Shown piece after piece: positions 1-5,327 of a DNA stretch of 5,622 nucleotides. Under the pieces are notes generated by a model that ran no database searches, was not told the DNA's origin, and was given only the letters and a program-made list of their open reading frames with translations. This stretch comes from Cyanobacteria bacterium T3Sed10_376R1m (GTDB lineage Bacteria; Cyanobacteriota; Cyanobacteriia; Cyanobacteriales; Cyanobacteriaceae), in contig PXEJ01000350.1 in assembly GCA_003566215.1 (NCBI GenBank), positions 1 through 5,622 on the forward strand, written 5' to 3'. A program made the translations under genes and the position numbers. How positions within the stretch are numbered: position 1 is the stretch's first letter; every line of letters begins with the position of its first letter.

Positions 1-2
1 GA

Positions 3-389
3 GCTCCTGGACAACAAGGAGCAGCTGGTGGCGAGGGAGGTGGAGGTGATAACTTATTAGCTCAAATAATGGGTGTTTTAACTCAATTTGCTGAACAACT
101 TGCAGCTCTTGCTGGTGGGGGTGGAGGAGATGAGGGTGCAGCTCCTGGAGTTCATCCAGGTCAGATGTATGAAGGATTAGTTAGTAAACCAACAAGTCCT
201 GTTGAGGAAGGATGTATTGTTAGTGACGAAGGATTTTCTAATTGTCCTAATAATGATTGTAGTTTATGTGGAGGAGGAAAGCTGGTAGCAACTGAACAGA
301 TTCGTGATTTTGATGAAGAGATAAGTGAAGAAGAAACCTTGCCTCAGGACCAACCACCTGAAGAAAGAACTGAAGAGCAAATAACATAA
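3..389 (+). CDS. Gly-rich, four-cysteine protein of unknown function (3' part, N-terminus outside window)
   Basis: I do not recognise this gene. The reading frame is already open at base 3 and runs 128 codons to a TAA at 387-389, so it enters from outside the window; the ATG at 69 is probably internal. Visible parts in order: a Gly/Ala-rich stretch with APG triplets; a short hydrophobic amphipathic stretch (LLAQIMGVLTQFAEQLAALA); a second run of five Gly followed by GAAPG; a cysteine cluster C-x9-C-x4-C-x2-C (codons 71, 81, 86, 89 of the visible part, including CPNNDCSLC); and a Glu-rich tail. Four closely spaced Cys could bind a metal or form disulfides, but nothing identifies the family. 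The Gly-rich segments look like flexible linkers. The next gene starts about 40-50 bp downstream on the same strand. The reading frame is sure; the function is not. Confidence 0.75.
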   Translation, partial: APGQQGAAGGEGGGGDNLLAQIMGVLTQFAEQLAALAGGGGGDEGAAPGVHPGQMYEGLVSKPTSPVEEGCIVSDEGFSNCPNNDCSLCGGGKLVATEQIRDFDEEISEEETLPQDQPPEERTEEQIT

Positions 390-392
390 AAA

Positions 393-403
393 TAAAAATT
401 TTT
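393..403 (+). terminator. A/T-rich tract ending in T5 after the Gly-rich gene
   Basis: Immediately after the stop at 389 there is AAAAATTTTT (394-403), ending in five T. Archaeal RNA polymerase commonly terminates at U-rich tracts without a needed hairpin, so this and the T6 run at 423-428 could end the upstream transcript. A promoter-like box follows at once, which suits a transcript boundary here. The evidence is only base composition. Confidence 0.3.
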
Positions 404-411
404 CAGGAGCA

Positions 412-419
412 TTTAAAAA
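412..419 (+). promoter_or_regulatory. TATA-like box for the DUF4870 gene
   Basis: TTTAAAAA is centred at about 415.5, which is 26 bases before the ATG at 442 and only 14 before the ATG at 430. In archaea the TATA box is usually centred about 26 bases before the transcription start, so this placement predicts a leaderless mRNA starting at the ATG at 442. The only Shine-Dalgarno-like run, AGGAG at 405-409, is 20 bases from the first ATG and therefore too far to serve. Confidence 0.45.
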
Positions 420-429
420 CTCTTTTTTC

Positions 430-810
430 ATGTTTTATGATATGGTGCAAAAAAAGAGCGTGAAAAAATCAAAAGTCACTAAGAATCAAAAAAATAATTC
501 TTCAAATACAATTTATCTACTAACACATCTTTTGGGTTTATTAACTGGATTTTTGGGCCCTTTAATTTTATTATTGTCTGTTGAAGAGGAAGAAGTTAAA
601 AAACATGCAAGAAATGCTCTTAACTGGCAATTAAGTTTATTGGTTTATGCTTTAATAACAATTTTATTAATTTTTGTTGTAATAGGAATATTTTTAATTC
701 CAGTCCTTATAATTTTAGATTTAACTTTTTCAATTATTGCAATGCTAAAGGCAAACAAGGGAGAATTATGGGAATATCCTTTATCAATACCATTTGTTAA
801 AAACAATTAA
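430..810 (+). CDS. DUF4870 domain small membrane protein
   Basis: This is a small integral membrane protein of the DUF4870 (Tic20-like) family, widespread in bacteria and archaea; its biochemical role is not established. Residues 1-27 are basic and polar (many Lys/Asn), so probably cytoplasmic. Hydrophobic segments lie at about 29-50, 67-85 and 86-106. Two family hallmarks are clear: HARNALNWQLSL at 59-70, between helices 1 and 2, and KANKGELWEYPLSIPF at 107-122, the typical C-terminal end. The length (126 residues) is normal for the family and the protein looks intact. ATG at 430 gives the longest form, but a TATA-like box 26 bases before the ATG at 442 (Met5) makes the shorter 122-residue form likely, translated from a leaderless message. 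It sits 40 bp after the Gly-rich gene and 48 bp before the exported-protein gene, all on the same strand. Confidence 0.88.
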   Translation: MFYDMVQKKSVKKSKVTKNQKNNSSNTIYLLTHLLGLLTGFLGPLILLLSVEEEEVKKHARNALNWQLSLLVYALITILLIFVVIGIFLIPVLIILDLTFSIIAMLKANKGELWEYPLSIPFVKNN

Positions 811-815
811 TCGTA

Positions 816-829
816 AGGTTTATGAATAA
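816..829 (+). promoter_or_regulatory. TATA-like element before the exported-protein gene
   Basis: AGGTTTATGAATA lies just after the DUF4870 stop and resembles the GGTTTATAAATA boxes often seen before genes in low-GC archaea. Its TATA-like core (819-827) is centred at about 823, predicting a transcription start near 849. That is close to the Shine-Dalgarno at 849-853, so the leader would be only about ten bases. If the real start is a few bases earlier, the ribosome site stays in the message. Read-through from the upstream gene is the alternative. Confidence 0.35.
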
Positions 830-846
830 CTATATCTTATAATTTT

Positions 847-853
847 AAGGAGG
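847..853 (+). promoter_or_regulatory. Strong Shine-Dalgarno site deciding the start at 859
   Basis: AAGGAGG ends five bases before the ATG at 859 and is a full match to the anti-Shine-Dalgarno end of 16S rRNA at good spacing. It fixes the start codon of the exported protein. It stands out because the other genes in the window lack a usable site and appear leaderless. Confidence 0.8.
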
Positions 854-858
854 ATGAT

Positions 859-2379
859 ATGAAGATAAAATTTTTTTTGGTGATGATTGTTTTTTTTCTT
901 TTTTTTAGTTCTGTTTATGCTGAGATGAGTGATGTTGAAAAGATAATTTTAAAGCTTCAAAACCTAGATCATTTAATTGAACCTCCTGATGAGAGGACAG
1001 CAAGAGAGATTTATGAAGAAATAAGTCTTTCAGAAAAATCAGAGTTATTGGAAAGGGTGGTTGAGGAAACGCTTATAAGGGATTTGTGGGACGAGATTGA
1101 AAGTGAGGCAAATAAAAAAGAATTAATTAAAGCAGGTTTAACTGAGAATCAGATTGATGAGCTTTTGGAGGTCTGGGATGAGTTAAGAGAGGAAAGGGAT
1201 TTTATATTGAAAAAAAAGGATGAGTTAAGTGAAAATGATGAGCAATTGAAATCAAGTTTTGAGAATTATATGGAGGAATATATTAAGGATAATAATCCGC
1301 ATATTGGTGATTTTGAATTTGAATATGATGATTTAGAAAGATATACACTTGATTATTTTGAGCAGTTAATAGAACCAGAGCATATAAAGGTGAATCAGGA
1401 TAGAGGTGTTACTTTGATGCTTCCATTAACTGAGCTTCCAATGGGACTGAAAAAAATAATTGTTAATGCAACGCATATTGTTTATGAAAATGATTTTGGT
1501 GGGAAATTTCTTGTTAATATTTCAGATGTTTATCCGACCAACACAGGAGACCAAAATGAATGGGAAGTAAAAGGTTTTAAGGATTTAGCTCAGAATCCAT
1601 ATGATGTTTTTATAAATTTTGGGAAAAATAGGAATGGAATTATTTCAACAATTGACGGCGGGTTTATTATTGACAAGAATGCTTTTGTTGAATTAGATAA
1701 CAGGAGAGGCACAATTTACAGATTAATGGATTTGGAAGACAGGGAAAAGAATTTTATTGTGCTTTATGATAATCAGGTTTATGTTTTTAGAGGAATAATA
1801 AATGTTTTGTTTAATTTTGGCTCTTATCAATATAATATAACTGAGGTTACTATTGACAAAACAGGTGTCTTGACTGATGTTTCAGGAAGGCTTAATTATC
1901 AACAGAGAGGTTTTAGGGATGAGAGAGGTTCACTTGATGCAAAGCTTTCAGATTATCAAAAAAAGTTTTTAAGTTTAAGAGATGATAATTTATTTCAGGG
2001 TGAAAAACTAATGATTGGGAATTTTAATGAGGTGTTGGGAAGGAAATTTCATATTCATAGTGAGCAGGGAATAGATTTTGAGTTAGACACAATAAATCAG
2101 GAAATTCATTCAGGTCATCTTGTTATGGAGAATCAGCTTGTTTTTCAGCATGGATTTATTAATGGTCAAAGAAATATTCCTGGTGCCAGCAATGTATTTT
2201 TTGATTTAGAAAAAACAAGAATTGGTTCAACGCTTGTTGATTTGAGCAATAAACGGGGAAGCATAAACATGGGAAAGAATTTCATTGATTTTTTTAGTGA
2301 AAAGTTCTTTTTTGTTGACAGGTATTTTGGGTATAGATTAAATCCAAGATTCATAAATGAAAGAGGTCTTTTTGGTTGA
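859..2379 (+). CDS. Exported protein of unknown function with helical N-half and beta-rich C-half
   Basis: I do not recognise the family. Residues 1-21 form a clear Sec signal peptide: MKIK, a hydrophobic core FFLVMIVFFLFF, then SSVYA with likely signal peptidase I cleavage after Ala21, so the mature protein is exported. No second hydrophobic helix or C-terminal anchor is seen. Residues about 25-175 are rich in Glu, Asp, Lys and Leu and are likely helical or partly coiled coil. From about 180 the sequence alternates short hydrophobic strands with Gly/Asn turns, suggesting a beta-rich fold. A motif occurs twice, 183 residues apart: FVELDNRRGTI (276-286) and LVDLSNKRGSI (459-469), which may mark duplicated units. 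No Cys occurs anywhere in the 506 residues. The start is fixed by AAGGAGG five bases upstream. It follows the DUF4870 gene by 48 bp. A structural or adhesive surface role is possible but unproven. Confidence 0.85.
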   Translation: MKIKFFLVMIVFFLFFSSVYAEMSDVEKIILKLQNLDHLIEPPDERTAREIYEEISLSEKSELLERVVEETLIRDLWDEIESEANKKELIKAGLTENQIDELLEVWDELREERDFILKKKDELSENDEQLKSSFENYMEEYIKDNNPHIGDFEFEYDDLERYTLDYFEQLIEPEHIKVNQDRGVTLMLPLTELPMGLKKIIVNATHIVYENDFGGKFLVNISDVYPTNTGDQNEWEVKGFKDLAQNPYDVFINFGKNRNGIISTIDGGFIIDKNAFVELDNRRGTIYRLMDLEDREKNFIVLYDNQVYVFRGIINVLFNFGSYQYNITEVTIDKTGVLTDVSGRLNYQQRGFRDERGSLDAKLSDYQKKFLSLRDDNLFQGEKLMIGNFNEVLGRKFHIHSEQGIDFELDTINQEIHSGHLVMENQLVFQHGFINGQRNIPGASNVFFDLEKTRIGSTLVDLSNKRGSINMGKNFIDFFSEKFFFVDRYFGYRLNPRFINERGLFG

Positions 2380-2548
2380 ATTATTCTAATAAGAGTATCT
2401 GGTAATAAGTTTACAGATTTCTTCTAAATTTATGAATCTTAATCGCTATGAACTTAGTCAATAGCCTCCCTCCTCGTTACAGCAAAGAATTTAGAAGCAA
2501 CTATTTGCCTAGGCCTATTAAATTAATTATCCTTATTTTAAGTCGATT
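2380..2548. other. Non-coding spacer between the exported-protein gene and the left inverted-repeat arm
   Basis: All frames are broken by stops and no RNA gene is recognisable. It holds one 10-bp inverted repeat, CTTCTAAATT (2421-2430) and AATTTAGAAG (2488-2497), separated by 57 bases, and a short palindrome around GCCTAGGC near 2508. The minus strand carries a purine run (GAGGAGGGAGG, about 2466-2476) that looks like a ribosome site but has no suitable start codon after it. Nothing else is seen. Confidence 0.5.
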
Positions 2549-2609
2549 TTTTTCTTATGCTAAAAGTTTAAATCTCTAAATACTTTTCCCACCCAGACGG
2601 AAGCGCGCT

Positions 2610-2653
2610 AGTTTTTCGTACAGATAGTCTTGACTTTGTCAAACAGAAAAACT
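2610..2653. repeat. Nested hairpin 1 inside the left arm
   Basis: Outer stem AGTTTTTC (2610-2617) pairs with GAAAAACT (2646-2653), eight perfect base pairs. Inside it TTGAC (2630-2634) pairs with GTCAA (2638-2642) around a TTT loop. It directly abuts a second nested hairpin, and both lie within the DNA present in the left arm but absent from the right arm. Confidence 0.55.
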
Positions 2654-2654
2654 T

Positions 2655-2716
2655 CTTTTATCCGACAACAAAAACAAAACAACGAAATTAAAATTTCGCA
2701 CAACAAAGGATAAAAG
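2655..2716 (-). terminator. Nested hairpin 2 with T-rich segment; possible terminator of the transporter gene
   Basis: Outer stem CTTTTATCC (2655-2663) pairs with GGATAAAAG (2708-2716), nine perfect pairs. Inner stem CGAAATT (2683-2689) pairs with AATTTCG (2692-2698) around AA, seven perfect pairs. Read on the minus strand, the inner hairpin is followed by TTGTTTTGTTTTTGTTG, a U-rich stretch, about 75 nt after the transporter stop codon. That arrangement could stop the transporter transcript. Because it is symmetrical and embedded in a repeat arm, it could equally be part of a mobile or structured element, so the terminator reading is tentative. Confidence 0.4.
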
Positions 2717-2771
2717 GATTCGCCCAAATTTTTCTAATTTATTAGGGACACTTTCGCTAAGTTATTAATTT

Positions 2772-3977
2772 TTACTCACGCATCATTAGGTAAATAAAAC
2801 TCTGAATAAAAACAATTATTCCGCTGACTATCAGTGTCTCACCCACCCCAATACTGACAAATAAAATTCCAGAAATAAAAACACCTATAGCATTTGCAAT
2901 ATAAAAGTTAATACTGCCAACAGAACCGAGGGAAGCTCTAATTTTAGAATCAGCTATATAGTGCCCTGTACTATCTCCAACAATTTCAGCAATCCCTACA
3001 GCAATATTAACTAAAGCCATGATAATAATAGCATAAACAATACCAGAAGACATACCAAACGATATTATAATTAAACTAGATATCATAAAAATGAAAAATA
3101 AATAATATCCAAAATTCTTAGAAAATTTTATTTTTCTTAGGATTAATATTACAAATAATGAAACTAAAGCAAAAATACTATTTAACCCAGAAAAATTTTC
3201 AGAACTTAATCTCAAAACCTCAACAAACATCAAAGGCACTCCAATCCAAAATATACCCCAGCCAATACCACCAATAAAATCTCCGAGCATTTTTATACGA
3301 TTACTTTTCCCACCTTTTCCAAAAATAAATTTATAAGATTCCTTAGCTTTAATGAAAGATTTTTTCAAAAAATGACTAGGGATACTTTCAGGTTTGAAAT
3401 TTCTTTCTTCTCCAAATTTCCACATAGCAAAAAATAAAATCCAGTACATTATACTTCCAAACAGCCAAATTAATCTAAAATTAATCCCGATTATCAAGAG
3501 ACCCATTAGGCCTCCAAAAATAAATCCACCTTTTTGAAACAAGAATCCTTTTGAGGTTAATTTAATTATCCCATTTTTATTTTTTGCAACTTTTAGATTA
3601 TCGACTATCCAAGCACTCCCTGCCCCTGTATTAAATGTCCATGCAATCTCTGCAATTATCCAAAAAATAGAGATTATCCAAAAATTTGAGACTAAAAAAA
3701 TTCCTAAATATGAAATTCCAAACAAGAAAAAGCAAATAAGTAAAGATTTTTTTCTAGAATCATAATCTGCAACAGCCCCTGTGGGAAATTCCATAAAAAC
3801 GGCTATTAAACTAGAAACTGCAAAAAGAGTAGTAACCCAAAGTACTGGAATACCAATAGAAATAAAATAAAGCAAAGCCATAGTCATAATCAATGTTCTT
3901 CTGATTCCTACAGCAAATTTCATTCCTGCCCAAACTGCGACAACTCTTTTTTCCCAAGAACTATTTTTATTTTTCAT
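2772..3977 (-). CDS. Major Facilitator Superfamily transporter (12 predicted membrane helices)
   Basis: This is a secondary transporter of the MFS, probably a proton-coupled exporter in the cell membrane; the substrate cannot be read from sequence. The 401-residue length and roughly 12 hydrophobic helices in two halves, joined by a basic loop at about 190-230, fit the family. The loop between helices 2 and 3 holds motif A: EFPTGAVADYDSRKK at 63-77, with Gly67, Asp71, Arg75 and Lys76. AGSAWIVDNL (118-127) and IRASLGSVGSI (346-356) match positions conserved in a group of bacterial and archaeal MFS permeases often annotated as multidrug efflux; that substrate class is inference. The frame is intact from the ATG at 3977 to the TAA at 2772. 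It is the only clear minus-strand gene, stands alone, and is bracketed by inverted-repeat arms that come within 14 bp of its stop and 45 bp of its start, which suggests transfer as a cassette. Confidence 0.9.
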   Translation of the reverse strand: MKNKNSSWEKRVVAVWAGMKFAVGIRRTLIMTMALLYFISIGIPVLWVTTLFAVSSLIAVFMEFPTGAVADYDSRKKSLLICFFLFGISYLGIFLVSNFWIISIFWIIAEIAWTFNTGAGSAWIVDNLKVAKNKNGIIKLTSKGFLFQKGGFIFGGLMGLLIIGINFRLIWLFGSIMYWILFFAMWKFGEERNFKPESIPSHFLKKSFIKAKESYKFIFGKGGKSNRIKMLGDFIGGIGWGIFWIGVPLMFVEVLRLSSENFSGLNSIFALVSLFVILILRKIKFSKNFGYYLFFIFMISSLIIISFGMSSGIVYAIIIMALVNIAVGIAEIVGDSTGHYIADSKIRASLGSVGSINFYIANAIGVFISGILFVSIGVGETLIVSGIIVFIQSFIYLMMRE

Positions 3978-4009
3978 CGGACTATAATTTTAAATTAAGG
4001 TTTCTACAT

Positions 4010-4020
4010 TATAAATATAT
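4010..4020 (-). promoter_or_regulatory. Possible TATA box for the transporter gene
   Basis: On the minus strand ATATATTTATA occupies 4020-4010, about 38 bases before the ATG, predicting a start near 3989 and a leader of about 12 bases. A second AT-rich stretch, AATTTAAAATTATA (about 3996-3983), is too close to the ATG for standard spacing. No Shine-Dalgarno is seen. The box directly abuts the innermost inverted-repeat block (4022-4033), so the gene and promoter sit together inside the repeats. Confidence 0.35.
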
Positions 4021-4021
4021 C

Positions 4022-4121
4022 GCGAAAGTGTCCATTTTCTTTTTAGAAAAAAGAAACAAAAAGCGCGCGCTTCCTCCCACTCCAAAATAAGAGATTTAAA
4101 TTTCTTAGCGCAGAAGAAAAA
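4022..4121 (-). repeat. Right arm of the inverted repeat flanking the transporter gene
   Basis: In order away from the gene the blocks are GCGAAAGTGTCC (4022-4033), TTAGAAAAA (4043-4051), GCGCGCTTCC (4065-4074), AGAGATTTAAA (4090-4100), TTAGC (4105-4109) and AAGAAAAA (4114-4121). Each is the exact reverse complement of the corresponding left-arm block. Gaps are 9, 13, 15, 4 and 4 bases. A local A/T hairpin with nine pairs (4036-4044 with 4048-4056) overlaps the second block. No clear target-site duplication is visible next to either arm, and similarity to the left flank stops near 4121. Confidence 0.7.
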
Positions 4122-4207
4122 CTTGCTACACTTCGTTTCGCATACCGCTTTGCAAGCTCTCACTCACAATATCTTTTTTCGTTCACACGACTTAACATGG
4201 GATAAAG

Positions 4208-4230
4208 AGGAATTTCTTGTAGAAATTCCT
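4208..4230. repeat. Perfect 10-bp hairpin with a three-base loop
   Basis: AGGAATTTCT (4208-4217) and AGAAATTCCT (4221-4230) are exact reverse complements separated by TGT. Such a stem could fold in RNA from either strand or act as a dyad binding site. There is no T-run directly after it on the plus strand, so it is not a standard terminator. Confidence 0.6.
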
Positions 4231-4320
4231 AAAATTCTTCTTACAGCTCGTGCCTATGATGTTCCGCTCCAGTCTAGAGGTCAGAAGAACTTTCCTTATC
4301 CTGATGAAAAAACAAGTTAA

Positions 4321-4530
4321 CAAAGTAAAGCTAGTAAGAAAGCAATAATCAACAATATAAAAAAATTAAATGGTCAATTATCAAGAAGTATAAAGCACTA
4401 ATAAAAAGTTTTTTGGGGCAAAAATGAGAAAATGAACCTTTAGTGAATGGATTTTTGCAAGGGAAATAAAATTTCTAAAAGATTATACCTATAAAATAAA
4501 ATGCAAAAAGAGTGTTAGCAGGTACTAATA
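4321..4530. other. AT-rich spacer without a recognisable gene
   Basis: Every ATG here reaches a stop within a few codons and no RNA gene is recognisable. The one structure noted is an 8-bp inverted repeat, TTTTTGCA (4452-4459) and TGCAAAAA (4502-4509), 42 bases apart, upstream of the pilin-like gene promoter. It could be an operator but is within what AT-rich DNA gives by chance. Confidence 0.4.
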
Positions 4531-4536
4531 AGGGAT

Positions 4537-4548
4537 AAATATATAAAT
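4537..4548 (+). promoter_or_regulatory. TATA box for the pilin-like gene
   Basis: AAATATATAAAT has its TATATAAA core centred at 4543.5. Counting 26 bases on gives 4569-4570, the A of the second of two adjacent ATG codons (4566 and 4569). With no Shine-Dalgarno present, this predicts a leaderless message starting at or next to the initiation codon. It is the best-formed archaeal promoter in the window. Confidence 0.65.
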
Positions 4549-4565
4549 GCTTTTTTATTTTTATA

Positions 4566-5306
4566 ATGATGAAAAAAAGAGGTCAATTAACAATTTTCAT
4601 AATTATTGCAATATTGGTAGTTGTCTTAATAATTTTTTTCTTTTTAATGCAGAATGATTTTATGAGTCAGCCGATTGAAGGTTCAGAGATTGTTCTTGCT
4701 TCTGTTCTTGCTTGTGTTGAATATACCACAAAAAATTCACTTTATTTTGTTTCTTTTCAGGGAGGATATAATACACCGCCCGAGACCCATTTTAGTTTTT
4801 CTCCGACTTTTTTTCCATATTATTATTATGAGGGAGAAGATTTAATGCCTTCACTTCCAATGATTGAATATGAAATAGCAGAGTTTGTTGATGAGAATCT
4901 TGAGAAATGTTTTAATTTGATTGAGAGTGGTAATTTTGAGATAAGTTATTCAAGACCAAAGAGCGTTGATGTGAATATTAGAAAAGAAGGTGTTGAGTAT
5001 AAGATAGATATGCCTATTACAATTAGAAAAGATGGTAAATCAATGGTTTTTGAGTTGTCTGAATTTCCTATGACTCATGAGACAAGATTATATGATATTT
5101 ATCAGACCTCAAGATTTTTTATAAATGACCAGTTGGATAATCCTGAGGATTATTGTATTAGTTGTCTTGCAAAGATGAGTGCTGATGCTGGAATAAAGTT
5201 TTATTTGTTTCCTTTAATTGATGATGTTTATATTATAATGGCATATGAGAACAAGCCAAATCCTGTTGTGTTTCAATTTGTAAATAAATATTTGCCTGAA
5301 AATTAA
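4566..5306 (+). CDS. Pilin-like surface protein with class III signal-type N-terminus
   Basis: This appears to be a membrane-anchored extracellular protein of the type IV pilin-like kind common in DPANN archaea; the exact role (pilus, adhesion or other surface structure) is unknown. Residues 3-7 are KKRGQ, followed by one hydrophobic helix from about 8 to 28. This fits the archaeal class III signal, with basic residues and Gly before the cleavage site and Gln after it. The outer domain has QGGY (65-68), a tyrosine run after FFP (82-88), Cys50 and Cys115 spaced as in relatives I recall, and YCISC at 196-200, so two disulfides are possible. The end, VVFQFVNKYL, is also typical. At 246 residues it looks complete. 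The TATA box spacing favours the second ATG (4569), making the protein 245 residues. The next gene begins 21 bp downstream and may be co-transcribed. The family call rests on memory of the pattern, not a search. Confidence 0.82.
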   Translation: MMKKRGQLTIFIIIAILVVVLIIFFFLMQNDFMSQPIEGSEIVLASVLACVEYTTKNSLYFVSFQGGYNTPPETHFSFSPTFFPYYYYEGEDLMPSLPMIEYEIAEFVDENLEKCFNLIESGNFEISYSRPKSVDVNIRKEGVEYKIDMPITIRKDGKSMVFELSEFPMTHETRLYDIYQTSRFFINDQLDNPEDYCISCLAKMSADAGIKFYLFPLIDDVYIIMAYENKPNPVVFQFVNKYLPEN

Positions 5307-5327
5307 AAGCATAAAACTTATAATAAA

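Larger units (their letters stand above)
2549..2757 (+). repeat. Left arm of an imperfect inverted repeat flanking the transporter gene
   Basis: Five blocks in this arm recur in reverse complement and reverse order on the far side of the transporter gene: TTTTTCTT (2549-2556), TTTAAATCTCT (2567-2577), GGAAGCGCGC (2599-2608), TTTTTCTAA (2729-2737) and GGACACTTTCGC (2746-2757). A shorter GCTAA (2559-2563) also matches. Block spacing agrees with the right arm to within a few bases, except between the third and fourth blocks. There this arm has 120 bases where the right arm has 13, and the extra DNA is the paired hairpin region 2610-2716. The GC-rich blocks stand out from the AT-rich surroundings. 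The innermost block ends 14 bases from the transporter stop codon. Confidence 0.7.
4015..4320 (+). other. Stop-free frame without ATG; doubtful ORF or gene remnant
   Basis: One plus-strand frame stays open from 4015 to a TAA at 4318-4320, about 101 codons, which is long for non-coding DNA this rich in A and T. It has no ATG; the first usable start is a TTG at 4123, giving 65 residues (MLHFVSHTALQ...). There is no ribosome site or fitting TATA box. The first third overlaps the right inverted-repeat arm, and codons near 4208-4230 fall in a perfect palindrome, both of which argue against a normal gene. The predicted peptide has no signal, helix or motif I know. It may be a relic of a longer gene or simply open by chance. 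Confidence 0.2.

Noticed and set aside
69..389. ATG at 69 as the true start of the first gene
   Set aside because: The frame is open for 22 codons upstream to the window edge with the same Gly/Ala-rich composition, and no ribosome site or TATA box precedes 69.
2166..2354. 62-codon minus-strand open frame inside the exported-protein gene
   Set aside because: It lies wholly within the well-supported 506-residue gene, has no promoter or ribosome site, and reads as an antisense shadow.
2610..2716. Integron attC-like recombination site
   Set aside because: The paired hairpins looked suggestive, but the required RYYYAAC and GTRRRRY-type core sites are not at the ends, and no integrase gene is present.
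2380..2771. tRNA or CRISPR array in the long intergenic region
   Set aside because: There is no cloverleaf with a GGTTC-type T arm and no regularly spaced direct repeats.
2746..4033. Ordinary insertion sequence bounded by the 12-bp GGACACTTTCGC repeats
   Set aside because: The enclosed gene is an intact transporter, not a transposase; no target-site duplication is visible, and the inverted similarity continues well beyond these 12 bases.
4250..4320. C/D box guide RNA
   Set aside because: Sequences resembling box C (ATGATGT near 4257 and CTGATGA near 4300) occur, but there is no properly spaced set of C, D', C' and D boxes.
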